Below are positions 36,433 through 45,280 of a DNA stretch of 64,000 nt, piece by piece. Numbering within the stretch: position 1 is the stretch's first letter; every line of letters begins with the position of its first letter. Location of the stretch: positions 434,001-498,000 of the forward strand of contig CP017245.1 in the NCBI GenBank assembly GCA_001765415.1. Reading direction: 5' to 3'. A program made the position numbers and the translations under genes. Source of the DNA: Candidatus Melainabacteria bacterium MEL.A1 (GTDB lineage Bacteria > Cyanobacteriota > Vampirovibrionia > Gastranaerophilales > Gastranaerophilaceae). Under the pieces are notes generated by a model. The model made no database searches. It was not told the DNA's origin and worked only from the letters and a program-made list of their open reading frames with translations.

Positions 36433-36468
36433 AAACAAAAAGCACCTGTCAAAATAACAGATGCTTTC
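36433..36468 (-). terminator. Terminator after pnp
   Basis: On the minus strand AAAGCATCTGT pairs with ACAGGTGCTTT (one mismatch) around TATTTTG and runs into TTTTGTTTT. It ends 23 bp past the pnp stop. Confidence 0.85.
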
Positions 36469-36490
36469 AATATTTCTATGTTCTCAAATC

Positions 36491-38632
36491 TTAGTTGAAT
36501 TGAGCTTTTTCTTCGTCAGAAACACCTTTTATTGTTAGGTTAACTCTACCTTTATCGTCGATTTTGATAACCTTAACAACAACTTCCTGACCTACTTGAA
36601 GATGAGGTTCAATTGTTTCAATTCTTTCGTTGCAAACTTGAGAAATGTGAACCATTCCGTCTTTACCAGGAGCTAATTCTACAAATGCCCCGATAGGAAT
36701 AATTCTAACAACTTTACCCTTTACAACCATTCCCGGTTCAGGCTTGAATGTTAATTCCTTAATCATTCTCTTAGCGATTTCTGCACCTTCTTGGTCATTA
36801 GATGTAATTGTTACTACACCTGAATCTTGAATATCAATTTCAGCACCAGAAGCGTCAATAATTGCTCTGATTTGCTTTCCGCCAGGTCCAATAACTGTTC
36901 CGATATCTTCTGTAGAAATTGTCATTGTAGAAATACTTGGAGCAAATGGTGACAAGTGATCTGCTGGAGCAGAGATAACTTCTCTCATTTTACCCAAGAT
37001 GTGTAATCTACCTTCTTTAGCTTGAGCCAAAGCACGACGTAATGTATCATTTGCAATACCTTTTGCTTTCATATCCATTTGTAAAGCAGTGATACCAGTG
37101 TCATTACCTGTAACTTTGAAGTCCATATCGCCAAGAAAATCTTCAATACCTTGAATATCTGTCAATACAACAGGTTCTTTACCTGGTTCAGTAATCATAC
37201 CCATTGCAACGCCACCAATCATACATTTTACAGGAACACCAGCATTCATCAAAGCCATTGAAGAACCGCAAGTTGATGCCATTGATGTAGAACCGTTTGA
37301 CTCCAATACATCAGATGTTACACGAATTGTATAACCAAATTCTTCTTGAGAAGGAAGTGCAGGAACATTAGCACGTTCTGCCAAGTTTCCGTGACCAACT
37401 TCACGTCTGCCAGGTCCTCTAAGAGGTTTAACTTCACCAACTGAGAAACCAGGAAAGATGTATTTGTGCATATAAGTTTTTTCAGTTTGAGGGTCAACAC
37501 CGTCTAGCTCTTGTTTCATTCCAGGTCCAGCCAATGTTGCAACTGACAATACTTGTGTTTGGCCTCTTGTAAATACTGCTGAGCCATGCGCTCTAGGCAA
37601 TACACCAACTTCACACCAAATAGGGCGAACTTCTGTTGGTTTTCTGCCGTCAGCTCTAACACCTTCATCCAAAATCATTGCACGCATAATATGTTTTTCT
37701 GCGTTTTTAAATTCTTCTGCAACGAAGTCGATACCTGTTTCTTCCATAATTTTTTTGCTATAGTCATCATCCGGCAAAGCATCAATTTTTTCTTTAACAA
37801 GTTTTTTAGCTTCTTCAAGTTTTTCTTGTCTGTACGCTCTGTCAAAATTGTGATAAGCATCAAAAATCATATCATGAGCAGTTTCTTCAATTATTTTTTT
37901 GATTTCTGTTGTGTCGTAAGGATTAACAAATTCTTCTTTTTCAACGCCACATTCTTTAGCAAATGCTACTTGAGCTTCGCATTGTTTTTTGATTTCAACT
38001 TGCGCAAACTCAACTGCGTTCATAATATCGTCTTCAGTAACAAATTTACAACCAGCTTCAACCATGATAACTGAATCGTGAGTACCAGCAACAACGATAT
38101 CTAAATCTGACTTGTCAGCTTGTTGGTGTGTTGGGTTAGCGATTAAGTTACCGTTTTCGTCTTTAGCAACTCTAACTGCACCGATAGGTCCTTCAAAAGG
38201 TGCGCCAGATAACATTAAAGCACAAGATGCACCTAACATAGCCAAAGTATCAGGCTGGTTTTGTTGATCATAGCTGAATAATTGAGCTACGATTTGTATA
38301 TCATTTCTGTATCCTTTAGGAAAAAGCGGTCTGATTGGTCTATCAATAAGTCTTGAAACCAAGATAGCCTTGTCGCCTGCTTTACCTTCTGAACGATTGT
38401 ATCCACCTGGAATACGACCGATAGATGACATTCTTTCTTCATAATCAATTAGTAGTGGGAAGAAATCAATCCCAACTCTAGGTTCTTTAGAAACACAACA
38501 ATGTACAAATAACATTGTATCACCGCATCTAACTGTAACAGAACCATTTGCAGATTGAGCATATTTACCAGTTTCAACAGTAACTGTTTTACCACCGATT
38601 TCAAGCTCGAATTTTTTTGTTTCCGGTACCAT
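36491..38632 (-). CDS. pnp: Polyribonucleotide nucleotidyltransferase (PNPase)
   Basis: Phosphorolytic 3'-5' exoribonuclease of the degradosome. Two RNase PH domains (first to about 240; second from about 310 with RGQTQVLSVATLAGPGMKQE and GSSMALMNAGVPVKCMIGG), a KH domain (IGTVIGPGGKQIRAIIDASG at about 570) and a C-terminal S1 domain (GMVVKGKVVRIIPIGAFVEL). 713 aa is full length. AAAGGA precedes the ATG. Two hairpins lie directly upstream in the leader (38647-38690). Confidence 0.97.
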   Translation of the reverse strand: MVPETKKFELEIGGKTVTVETGKYAQSANGSVTVRCGDTMLFVHCCVSKEPRVGIDFFPLLIDYEERMSSIGRIPGGYNRSEGKAGDKAILVSRLIDRPIRPLFPKGYRNDIQIVAQLFSYDQQNQPDTLAMLGASCALMLSGAPFEGPIGAVRVAKDENGNLIANPTHQQADKSDLDIVVAGTHDSVIMVEAGCKFVTEDDIMNAVEFAQVEIKKQCEAQVAFAKECGVEKEEFVNPYDTTEIKKIIEETAHDMIFDAYHNFDRAYRQEKLEEAKKLVKEKIDALPDDDYSKKIMEETGIDFVAEEFKNAEKHIMRAMILDEGVRADGRKPTEVRPIWCEVGVLPRAHGSAVFTRGQTQVLSVATLAGPGMKQELDGVDPQTEKTYMHKYIFPGFSVGEVKPLRGPGRREVGHGNLAERANVPALPSQEEFGYTIRVTSDVLESNGSTSMASTCGSSMALMNAGVPVKCMIGGVAMGMITEPGKEPVVLTDIQGIEDFLGDMDFKVTGNDTGITALQMDMKAKGIANDTLRRALAQAKEGRLHILGKMREVISAPADHLSPFAPSISTMTISTEDIGTVIGPGGKQIRAIIDASGAEIDIQDSGVVTITSNDQEGAEIAKRMIKELTFKPEPGMVVKGKVVRIIPIGAFVELAPGKDGMVHISQVCNERIETIEPHLQVGQEVVVKVIKIDDKGRVNLTIKGVSDEEKAQFN

Positions 38633-38646
38633 AATTTTCCTTTCTT

Positions 38647-38690
38647 GCGGGATTTAGAAACAATTACCCGCTTTTTCGTGCATTTTGCAC
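38647..38690 (-). promoter_or_regulatory. Two hairpins in the pnp leader
   Basis: On the transcript, GTGCA-AAA-TGCAC (38690-38678) and GCGGG...CCCGC (38671-38647, 15-nt loop) lie just before the Shine-Dalgarno. In enterobacteria pnp leader stems are processed and used for autocontrol; similarity in position only. Confidence 0.45.
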
Positions 38691-38789
38691 CTTTAGTTAT
38701 ACACTTCTAATGTTCGTTAATATTATACCGTAAACAAGAAAAAATAGTATATTTTGTTACATTTCTAAGTCAAACGGTGCAAATTATTT

Positions 38790-39062
38790 TTACTTTTTGG
38801 AATTTTTGTTGTAATCGGAATATTCCAATTTCCCATTGCCGGATAAAATATTTTTCAAACTTTTTCCGCCATAGATATCAGAAAAATTCGGCTCCAATCT
38901 ATCTTGATAAACCCAAGCCCAATAACAATCTCTACCAAATTGATTTGGTTTTCTAGGACCGTTTACATCAATTGCAATATTAGCACAGATTGAGGATTTA
39001 TAATTTTCTTGATTCCCGTCATCATCTACTGCTGTATAAGTTCGAGTTTCTAAAAGTGCATA
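38790..39062 (-). pseudogene. Pseudopilin C-terminal remnant
   Basis: A 90-codon frame with no start codon, preceded by TGA. It contains SSICANIAIDVNGPRKPNQF then GRDCYWAWVYQDRL, the same C-terminal pattern as EVDINGTKGPNIYGRD in the intact pseudopilin at 14671. The prepilin leader and helix are missing. It overlaps the end of the 98-aa gene at 39050 in another frame. Confidence 0.7.
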
Positions 39063-39346
39063 TCAAAAGTAGAAGGAAGTCCGTTCATTTTTTCATCTTC
39101 CATACGCATTGCAGAACCGATTGTAAAACTCTCGGCAGTCATTTTATTAATCTTATAATTGATATCACCTGTAAACACTTCTTCATTTTCTTCCAAAAAC
39201 TTAAACAAAGGCTCTGTCGGAGCTTTCACAATATTTTCCAATGTTCCGCCAGCTAGTTTTAAAGTTTTTTCACCAATATCAGGAACTTTTACGTTCATCC
39301 CGAATGGTTTATATGGTCTGTTAAATGAAGCACCTGTATCTGACAT
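39050..39346 (-). CDS. Hypothetical protein (98 aa)
   Basis: Begins MSDTGASFNRPYKPFGMNVK with GAGGG about 12 nt upstream, ends STFDMHF. It is hydrophilic with a central amphipathic stretch (TLENIVKAPTEPLFKFLEEN) and no signal or TM. Its 3' end runs into the pseudopilin remnant in a different frame, so the last ~10 codons may have been changed by the rearrangement that made the remnant. No family recognised. Confidence 0.55.
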   Translation of the reverse strand: MSDTGASFNRPYKPFGMNVKVPDIGEKTLKLAGGTLENIVKAPTEPLFKFLEENEEVFTGDINYKINKMTAESFTIGSAMRMEDEKMNGLPSTFDMHF

Positions 39347-39432
39347 TTTAATTTATCCCTCATTAAGTACATTTACTTAGTCGGCTATTTGGGATAAAAA
39401 ATTCAAAGTTTTAACAGATATTTTTACATTTG

Positions 39433-40938
39433 TTAATATTCAGGAGGAGGAAACTCGGCAGGAGTATATTTCAAACCTTTTAAATTTATTTTAATTCCGG
39501 TTTCTATAAAATAATTTTTAGCCATTTGAATTATGGTTTCTCCAGCAAATCGACCGCTATTCGCATCTTTTATTAATGTATTAAAATATGCTACCCCAGC
39601 ATCTTTGTCAAACGGGAAATTTTCACCTTTTATATTTTTACTACCATGAAAACTATTACACCAACTATGCGCTAGTGACCAGTTTGCTAACTCGTTTTTC
39701 CCCTTTATGGTTCTTTGAAAACCTCTAAGTCCATCCACTTGTTCCTTTAAACTTGAAGCTTTTGTATGTCTTAATATCGGAACAGTATGTTCAAGAGTTA
39801 CTTGCAAATATTTTAATACATCATTTAAAATTTCTTCTTCCGAAGCATACTTATGTTTAACAATGAAAGCATCCATATTATCCAAAGAAGACGGTAAATT
39901 TTCTGCCACTTTATTAAATTCCATCCTCAAAGGTTCATTATTCGCATCATCAAGAATTTCATTTAACTTATAAACAAAAGCCTTATTACTAAATTGAACC
40001 GTTGTTGGCACACCTAAAATTTTATCTTTCGTAGTTGCGCACAATTTTTTTATATCTGGTCTGTGGACATCTCTAGCGAGCCGTCCAATCTTGCTCAATA
40101 GTAACAATTTTGCTTGAGTTAACCATTCCGGATACGGCAGGCTAAGCAAAATATCTCTAGCATCTTGCGAAAGCTCTGTTTGATTAGACAAATTTTCTAT
40201 AAATTTTTGCGGACACTTACCCTGTTTAAGAACTGCTAGAGTATCACACATAAGAAAACTTGAAATTAATTCCATTTTATGTTTCACCGGATTATTTTTC
40301 AAATTACGTGTTAAGGTATTTAATTGATAAACAAATTCTTTAGCACTATATTCACTAACATACGGAATATGTAATATTCTTTTTTTACTATTTTCTAATA
40401 AGTTTTTAAAAGCTTGTTGTTGTGCTTCCGGCAACTTTTCACTTAATTTATTAAGTTTTTGAAAAACAAAAATCTGTTTATTAATAAGGTTCTTTTCTGC
40501 TTCCGGCTGCATTTTAAAAATTAATTGTTTAACACTAAGTTGTGGATAAGCAACATTGTATGCGTTTAACTTTTTTGAAAACTTCAAAAAATCTGATTTT
40601 GGAGGGAAATAATCCTGTAAATGTTGCATTATTCGGCTAAAATCATTCCCATTTTTAGAACAATTATTTAAATATTTTACAAAGTAAGACATTTCTTCCG
40701 TATGTAACATTGATTTTCCACACCAAACACAGCCTAAATGCCCATTTCTAGCAAGATTTTTAAAACCAGCCAGAGTAGTAATATATTTAGATGGAATTTC
40801 TCCCTTAAAACCGGTGAAAGTTACTCCTTGGGACAAATAAGAATTTTTAGTTGCCAAACTTTGCCTCTGCTCCAGAGGTTTGTTATTCGCATTATTTTTA
40901 TATATATTTATTCCCAAAGATACAGGTAAAACTTTCAT
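39433..40938 (-). CDS. HNH-like protein with long helical insert and FTGFKG motif (501 aa)
   Basis: Start taken as the ATG at 40938 (MKVLPVSLGINIYKNN). Asn/Gln-rich leader then VTFTGFKGE at 40-47, a doubled form of the shared motif. CVWCGKSMLH (about 72-81) and, over 300 residues later, LEHTVPIL and LAHSWCNSFHGS look like the two zinc-knuckle halves of an HNH endonuclease fold (C-x2-C ... EH ... CN). The region between is helical. The neighbour 40990 has the same layout with a shorter insert. Nuclease activity is inference; key residues need checking. Confidence 0.65.
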   Translation of the reverse strand: MKVLPVSLGINIYKNNANNKPLEQRQSLATKNSYLSQGVTFTGFKGEIPSKYITTLAGFKNLARNGHLGCVWCGKSMLHTEEMSYFVKYLNNCSKNGNDFSRIMQHLQDYFPPKSDFLKFSKKLNAYNVAYPQLSVKQLIFKMQPEAEKNLINKQIFVFQKLNKLSEKLPEAQQQAFKNLLENSKKRILHIPYVSEYSAKEFVYQLNTLTRNLKNNPVKHKMELISSFLMCDTLAVLKQGKCPQKFIENLSNQTELSQDARDILLSLPYPEWLTQAKLLLLSKIGRLARDVHRPDIKKLCATTKDKILGVPTTVQFSNKAFVYKLNEILDDANNEPLRMEFNKVAENLPSSLDNMDAFIVKHKYASEEEILNDVLKYLQVTLEHTVPILRHTKASSLKEQVDGLRGFQRTIKGKNELANWSLAHSWCNSFHGSKNIKGENFPFDKDAGVAYFNTLIKDANSGRFAGETIIQMAKNYFIETGIKINLKGLKYTPAEFPPPEY

Positions 40939-40989
40939 ACCAGAACAATACATCTAAACAAAAATTTTTGCTATTTTGTTAACTATCTG

Positions 40990-41943
40990 TTACGTTAGTA
41001 ATTTATTTATGTCTATACAAATTATGTTATCGGAAAGACATTGTAAGGTATTTTGAAGATTTTGAATATATTCTTTTTTACACAAACCTTTTTTATATAA
41101 ACTAATCAATTTATCGGCTTGAATTTGTGCATTTTGTGGCATAAAAGGATTTTCTTCAATCTGTTCTGCTATCGGATAATGATGACGAGAATTGTTACAA
41201 TAAGAGCATTCTAGCGCAAAATTTAATGAATTATTCATTCCTTTCATACATTTTGGGAGAAGATGTTCAAATGTACCAACAGAAGGATGAATTAGATTTA
41301 AGGCAATAATTTCAGGGCGTTTTCGAGCATTTTTTACAACAAAAGCACAAACTTCATCGCTTGAACGAGGCAATCTACGTGCCAATTCTATTATTTCGTT
41401 TTTCAATTTTTCATTTTCAAGATTTTTTGTAATACTTTTAATCTTATGGATAAAAATTCGTCTAGAAAATGGTTTGTGTGGCTCCGGATCAAAAATTATA
41501 TCATTGGTTTTGATCATTAATTTTCGTAAAGCTCTCGCCATTTTTTTAGGTAAAATCCGTCTGTAAAAACTTATTTTGTTAAAAATCACACTCTGAATTT
41601 TCACTAATGCAAGTTCATGCACATCTTTTTTCATTACCAAAAGTTCTTTAAAATTCTTGTCAGGGTATTTTGCAGACATCGTCTTAAACATATTAAAAAC
41701 TTGTCTTTCAACAGGGTGCATAATTCTTTCAAACGGCTCAAGTATTGGGATTACATTTTTTGCTTCACAGGATAAATCTTTGCACTCCATCAATTCTCTA
41801 TATATGTCAGGATGCAACATTTCCATACCACAACACAAACACGGAATGTGATAATTCAAAAGGTTTTTCAATTCTTTGCGGGTAAGTGGAATTTCGGAAA
41901 CCTTAAATGATGTTTTTTCTGTTTTTAGAACTTTTTTCTCCAT
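40990..41943 (-). CDS. HNH-like protein with helical insert (317 aa)
   Basis: The N-terminal knuckle IPCLCCGMEMLH is at about 34-45. After some 190 helical residues comes GTFEHLLPKCMKGMNNSLNF and LECSYCNNSRHH (about 225-260), matching the E-H...N...C-x2-C-N order of HNH endonucleases. It has no F-x-G motif and no signal peptide. It lies 51 bp upstream of the longer paralogue on the same strand. The two share CG.xMLH and the H/P/CN pattern, suggesting a diverged pair. Confidence 0.68.
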   Translation of the reverse strand: MEKKVLKTEKTSFKVSEIPLTRKELKNLLNYHIPCLCCGMEMLHPDIYRELMECKDLSCEAKNVIPILEPFERIMHPVERQVFNMFKTMSAKYPDKNFKELLVMKKDVHELALVKIQSVIFNKISFYRRILPKKMARALRKLMIKTNDIIFDPEPHKPFSRRIFIHKIKSITKNLENEKLKNEIIELARRLPRSSDEVCAFVVKNARKRPEIIALNLIHPSVGTFEHLLPKCMKGMNNSLNFALECSYCNNSRHHYPIAEQIEENPFMPQNAQIQADKLISLYKKGLCKKEYIQNLQNTLQCLSDNIICIDINKLLT

Positions 41944-42018
41944 ACTCAGCCCTAATTATTCTTCAATAATATTATTCCCATATTAAAGAAAATTAAAGCA
42001 TTTTCAATAAGCACATAC

Positions 42019-42043
42019 AATCACGCCACTTGTTGTGCAATCT
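42019..42043. repeat. Repeat family E copy 2
   Basis: AATCACGCCACTTGTTGTGC then AATCT, an imperfect copy of the palindrome-like block at 27273-27296. Confidence 0.6.
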
Positions 42044-42063
42044 AACAGCTCAGAAAAATCTTT

Positions 42064-42669
42064 TTAAACACCAGGAGGTGGTTGAATATATAAAGGTTTA
42101 AGTTTTCTCCAATTACCTTCAGCATTTTTATTTTCTGCAATATCTGCTAAAATTTCACCTAACTGACAAGTTATTTGTTGATAAGAAGTTCCACCCAAAA
42201 TCGGTTGTAATTTATCATCAGTAATAACAGAATACTCTCCTTTTTTAATAATTTCTTGAACTTCTTCTAACCTGATAGCTCCCCTGATTTCTCCATCGTA
42301 ATATAGATATGCGCTATCTTTTCTGGCATCAAGAGCAACTAGCGGATTTTTATCAGCAAGTCTTGAAAGAATTTCTAATGAAGAAACTCCGACTGCTTTG
42401 CAATCAAGTTGTTGTGCCATTACCCTTGCGACAGTAACACAAGCCCTAATTCCAGTAAAACTACCCGGACCAATATTTACAGCAATTAAATTTACATCCT
42501 GGGGTTTTACATCATTTAAAGACATAATCTCTTGCAACGTTGAAATCAAAAAAGCCGAATGATATTTATTACCGGTATTTTCAACGACTTTTGATGCCAA
42601 AATTTCGCCATCTTTTTTCAAAACCGCATACATTTTGTCTAAGCAAGTATCAAATGCAAGTGTAATCAT
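42064..42669 (-). CDS. tsaB: TsaB, tRNA t6A synthesis
   Basis: A non-catalytic partner of TsaD in making threonylcarbamoyladenosine at tRNA position 37. ASKHA-fold start ITLAFDTCLDKMYAVL, then GNKYHSAFLISTL and the signature NIGPGSFTGIRACVTVARVM at about 68-87. 201 aa is normal. The start overlaps tsaE by 4 bp, the common TsaB-TsaE pairing, so assembly of one complex is expected. Confidence 0.94.
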   Translation of the reverse strand: MITLAFDTCLDKMYAVLKKDGEILASKVVENTGNKYHSAFLISTLQEIMSLNDVKPQDVNLIAVNIGPGSFTGIRACVTVARVMAQQLDCKAVGVSSLEILSRLADKNPLVALDARKDSAYLYYDGEIRGAIRLEEVQEIIKKGEYSVITDDKLQPILGGTSYQQITCQLGEILADIAENKNAEGNWRKLKPLYIQPPPGV

Positions 42670-43127
42670 TTTTGCAATCCCTCTATTATTTCATCTTCGC
42701 CAACAGACTTAAATTCATAAGTTCTTGAATCATCGTCATTATAAGTCACATTTATCTCAATATGATTAAATGGAGCTTCATTTTGGTTAAATTCCGCCCA
42801 CTCAACAAATGTAACCTGTTTACCTTCCGAATACTCTCTCAATTCATCATAAATAGTCTTAATTCCTTCATTTTCCAATCTATAAAGGTCAAAGTGATAA
42901 ATAGGAATTGAGCCTGTGTGATACTCATTCAAAATTACAAAACTCGGACTTGTAACCTTTTCTTTCACATCAAGTGCTTCTGCAACAAGTTTGACAAAAG
43001 CGGTTTTACCAGCTCCAATTTCCCCATACAAGTTTATAAAGCATCCGTTTGTAACCAGTTTCGCAAACCTCTGTGCAAGCTTTTTTGTATCTTCTAGGTT
43101 ATGACAAATATTTTTATACGTTTTCAT
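42666..43127 (-). CDS. tsaE: TsaE, ATPase of the t6A complex
   Basis: P-loop ATPase of the TsaBDE complex. GEIGAGKTAFVKLVAEAL at about 34-51, VTSPSFVILNEYHTG and the Walker B-like IYHFDLYRLENE and FVEWAEF blocks are all present. The start at 43127 (MKTYKNICHNLED) gives 153 aa, the usual length; the longer frame would only read over the upstream gene. It overlaps the GGDEF gene by 14 bp and tsaB by 4 bp. Confidence 0.93.
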   Translation of the reverse strand: MKTYKNICHNLEDTKKLAQRFAKLVTNGCFINLYGEIGAGKTAFVKLVAEALDVKEKVTSPSFVILNEYHTGSIPIYHFDLYRLENEGIKTIYDELREYSEGKQVTFVEWAEFNQNEAPFNHIEINVTYNDDDSRTYEFKSVGEDEIIEGLQK

Positions 43128-44448
43128 AAATTTCTGCCCTGTTCCTTCCACTTTCTTTTGCTTTATACAAAGCTTTATCTGCTTTTTGAAGAATTGTTTT
43201 CTCGTCGTCACCATCACCATATTCGGTAATTCCAAGACTTATTGTAACACTAATATCCTTATCAGAAACATCACTGTTAACTTTTGAAATATCAATTTTT
43301 GTATTTTCAACCGCTTTGCGTAACCTTTCGGCAACCATACGAGCTTCCGGCAATTTAGTATAAGGAAGAATAATAGAAAACTCCTCTCCACCATACCTTC
43401 CGGCAATATCATAATCTCTCAACTGTTGTTTTATTACTTGAGAAACAGTTTTTAAAACCAAATCTCCCGCAGCATGCCCGTATGAATCATTTACACTCTT
43501 GAAGAAATCAATATCAGTCATAATCGCACAAAGATTTCTTTTTTGACGTTTTGCGCTTGAAACTTCTTGTTTAATACGCTCTTCCAACTGTCGTCGATTA
43601 TTAAACCCTGTCAAAGCATCTAACGTAGCATGTTTCAAGATTTCGGCATAAACATTAGCTCGACTAATAGTTGTTGCTGCTTGATTTGTAAGTTGCTCAA
43701 GATACCCAATTTCTTTTTCGCTCAAAACATTTTCCATACTCTTTGTAACAACGCAGCCCAACAATTTACCTTCGCTAATTAATGGGAAAACTCCAATTTT
43801 TTTATCTGGAGTGAGAATATATTCAGACTTGTTATTCAAGCATTTAATAAGCTCAAATATTTTTTCATCATTACAAGCAGTCGGCCAAATCAATTTGTTT
43901 TTAATAAAAATATAAATCAAATGATCTGACACAAATTTATCAATCATTTCACCAATAATTGGAATTATATAACTTGTTTCATATTGAGTTTCAATAATTT
44001 TTGCAATATTCTTCATAGCATCATGAAAATCAACATTTTTTTGCATTCTATCAGATAAAATAACATTTTGAATTTTCAATGAAATTAAGAATGTAGCAAT
44101 ATTCATAAATTCCATTGCTTTGTCATCTAACTTTTTAAGAAATTCCATCATCCCAATGAGCTTTTGCCCCCTAAACAAAGGATAATAAAGTTCATCGTTT
44201 TCTAAATAATATTTTTCAGATTTCAATTTTTCAAATATTGAATACAATTTTTTGGATTTATCTTTTTCTAAAAATTCATCAATAGAAATCCAACTCTTTG
44301 AAAAATTTCTAAGAGTTTCTGATGTAGAATCATAAATAAATATATTTACAGACGGAAAAAACTCCTCCAAAGCATTGTTTATGCCGGAGGAATTGTATGC
44401 GTCATTTAATTTTACTGATAATTGTTCTATCTCTTTAAGTGTTTGCAT
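43114..44448 (-). CDS. Diguanylate cyclase with GAF-like sensor region (444 aa)
   Basis: Makes the second messenger cyclic di-GMP. The C-terminal GGDEF domain (about 275-444) has DALTGFNNRRQLEERI, DIDFFKSVNDSYGHAAGD and the active site AGRYGGEEFSIILP (GGEEF form). The N-terminal ~270 residues look GAF-like (FDAMKNIAKIIETQ-type stretch; GVFPLISEGKLLGCVVTKSM) and cytosolic. The inhibitory RxxD site is not obvious. It lies between tsaE and yebC with overlaps on both sides, so translation is coupled to housekeeping genes. Confidence 0.93.
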   Translation of the reverse strand: MQTLKEIEQLSVKLNDAYNSSGINNALEEFFPSVNIFIYDSTSETLRNFSKSWISIDEFLEKDKSKKLYSIFEKLKSEKYYLENDELYYPLFRGQKLIGMMEFLKKLDDKAMEFMNIATFLISLKIQNVILSDRMQKNVDFHDAMKNIAKIIETQYETSYIIPIIGEMIDKFVSDHLIYIFIKNKLIWPTACNDEKIFELIKCLNNKSEYILTPDKKIGVFPLISEGKLLGCVVTKSMENVLSEKEIGYLEQLTNQAATTISRANVYAEILKHATLDALTGFNNRRQLEERIKQEVSSAKRQKRNLCAIMTDIDFFKSVNDSYGHAAGDLVLKTVSQVIKQQLRDYDIAGRYGGEEFSIILPYTKLPEARMVAERLRKAVENTKIDISKVNSDVSDKDISVTISLGITEYGDGDDEKTILQKADKALYKAKESGRNRAEIYENV

Positions 44449-45200
44449 TATACATCCAGTTTTTGCAAAATTTCATCTGGGATATCGCAGTTGGCGTAAA
44501 CATTTTGAACGTCATCATGTTCTTCTAATTTTTCTAACAATAACATAACATATTTAGCTGTTTGTTCATCTGTAACTTCAATTGTATTTTGAGGTATTCT
44601 TGAAAGTTCAGATGATTCACTTTGAAAGCCTGCAGCTTCCAAACCTTCAACTACTGCTTGGAAATTTTCAGGAGAAGTTAAAACTTTATATGTTCCCTCT
44701 TCTTCTGTAACATCCAGTGCATCTAATGAAATAGCTGCTTCAAATAATTTTTCAAAATCAGTATTGTCTTCGCTAAATGTAATCACTCCTCGTTGATCAA
44801 ACATCCAGCCTACGCAACCAGTTGCTCCCAAACTGCCGTTAAACTTCGTAAAGAAACTTCTGATATCGCCTGCAGTTCTGTTTCTGTTATCAGTCATAGC
44901 TTCAACAACAACTGCAACACCGCCTGCTGCGTAACCTTCATAAATTAATTCTTCATAATTATCAGCCGCACCTGCACCTGCACCTTTTTCAATAGCTCGT
45001 TTAATGTTATCGTTTGGCAAACCTGCTGCTTTTGCTTTTTCAATAGCGGTTCTTAATCTGAAGTTACCTGCAGGATCAGGTCCGCCCAATCTTGCTGATA
45101 CGATTAATTCTCTTGAATATTTTTGAAATACAACTGCTCGTTGTGAGTCTACTTTTGCTTTTTTATGTTTAATGGTTGACCATTTTGAGTGTCCTGACAT
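44448..45200 (-). CDS. YebC/PmpR-family protein
   Basis: A conserved protein once called a transcriptional regulator and more recently linked to translation of proline-rich stretches. Signature MSGHSKWSTIKHKKAKVDSQ at the start, GGPDPAGNFRLRTAIEKAKA, LPNDNIKRAIEKGAG and IYEGYAAGGVAVVVEAMTDN. 250 aa is standard. It heads the overlapping run yebC-GGDEF-tsaE-tsaB. Confidence 0.95.
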   Translation of the reverse strand: MSGHSKWSTIKHKKAKVDSQRAVVFQKYSRELIVSARLGGPDPAGNFRLRTAIEKAKAAGLPNDNIKRAIEKGAGAGAADNYEELIYEGYAAGGVAVVVEAMTDNRNRTAGDIRSFFTKFNGSLGATGCVGWMFDQRGVITFSEDNTDFEKLFEAAISLDALDVTEEEGTYKVLTSPENFQAVVEGLEAAGFQSESSELSRIPQNTIEVTDEQTAKYVMLLLEKLEEHDDVQNVYANCDIPDEILQKLDV

Positions 45201-45280
45201 TTTATATACCTCTTATTTTCTACTACATCTAATTAAATATTACCACAAAAATTTGATTAAATTGTGGTAGAATAAATTTT

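Noticed and set aside
37586..38074. 162-residue + strand open frame inside pnp
   Set aside because: It is a shadow of the PNPase gene on the opposite strand, with biased Phe/Ser composition and no ribosome-binding site.
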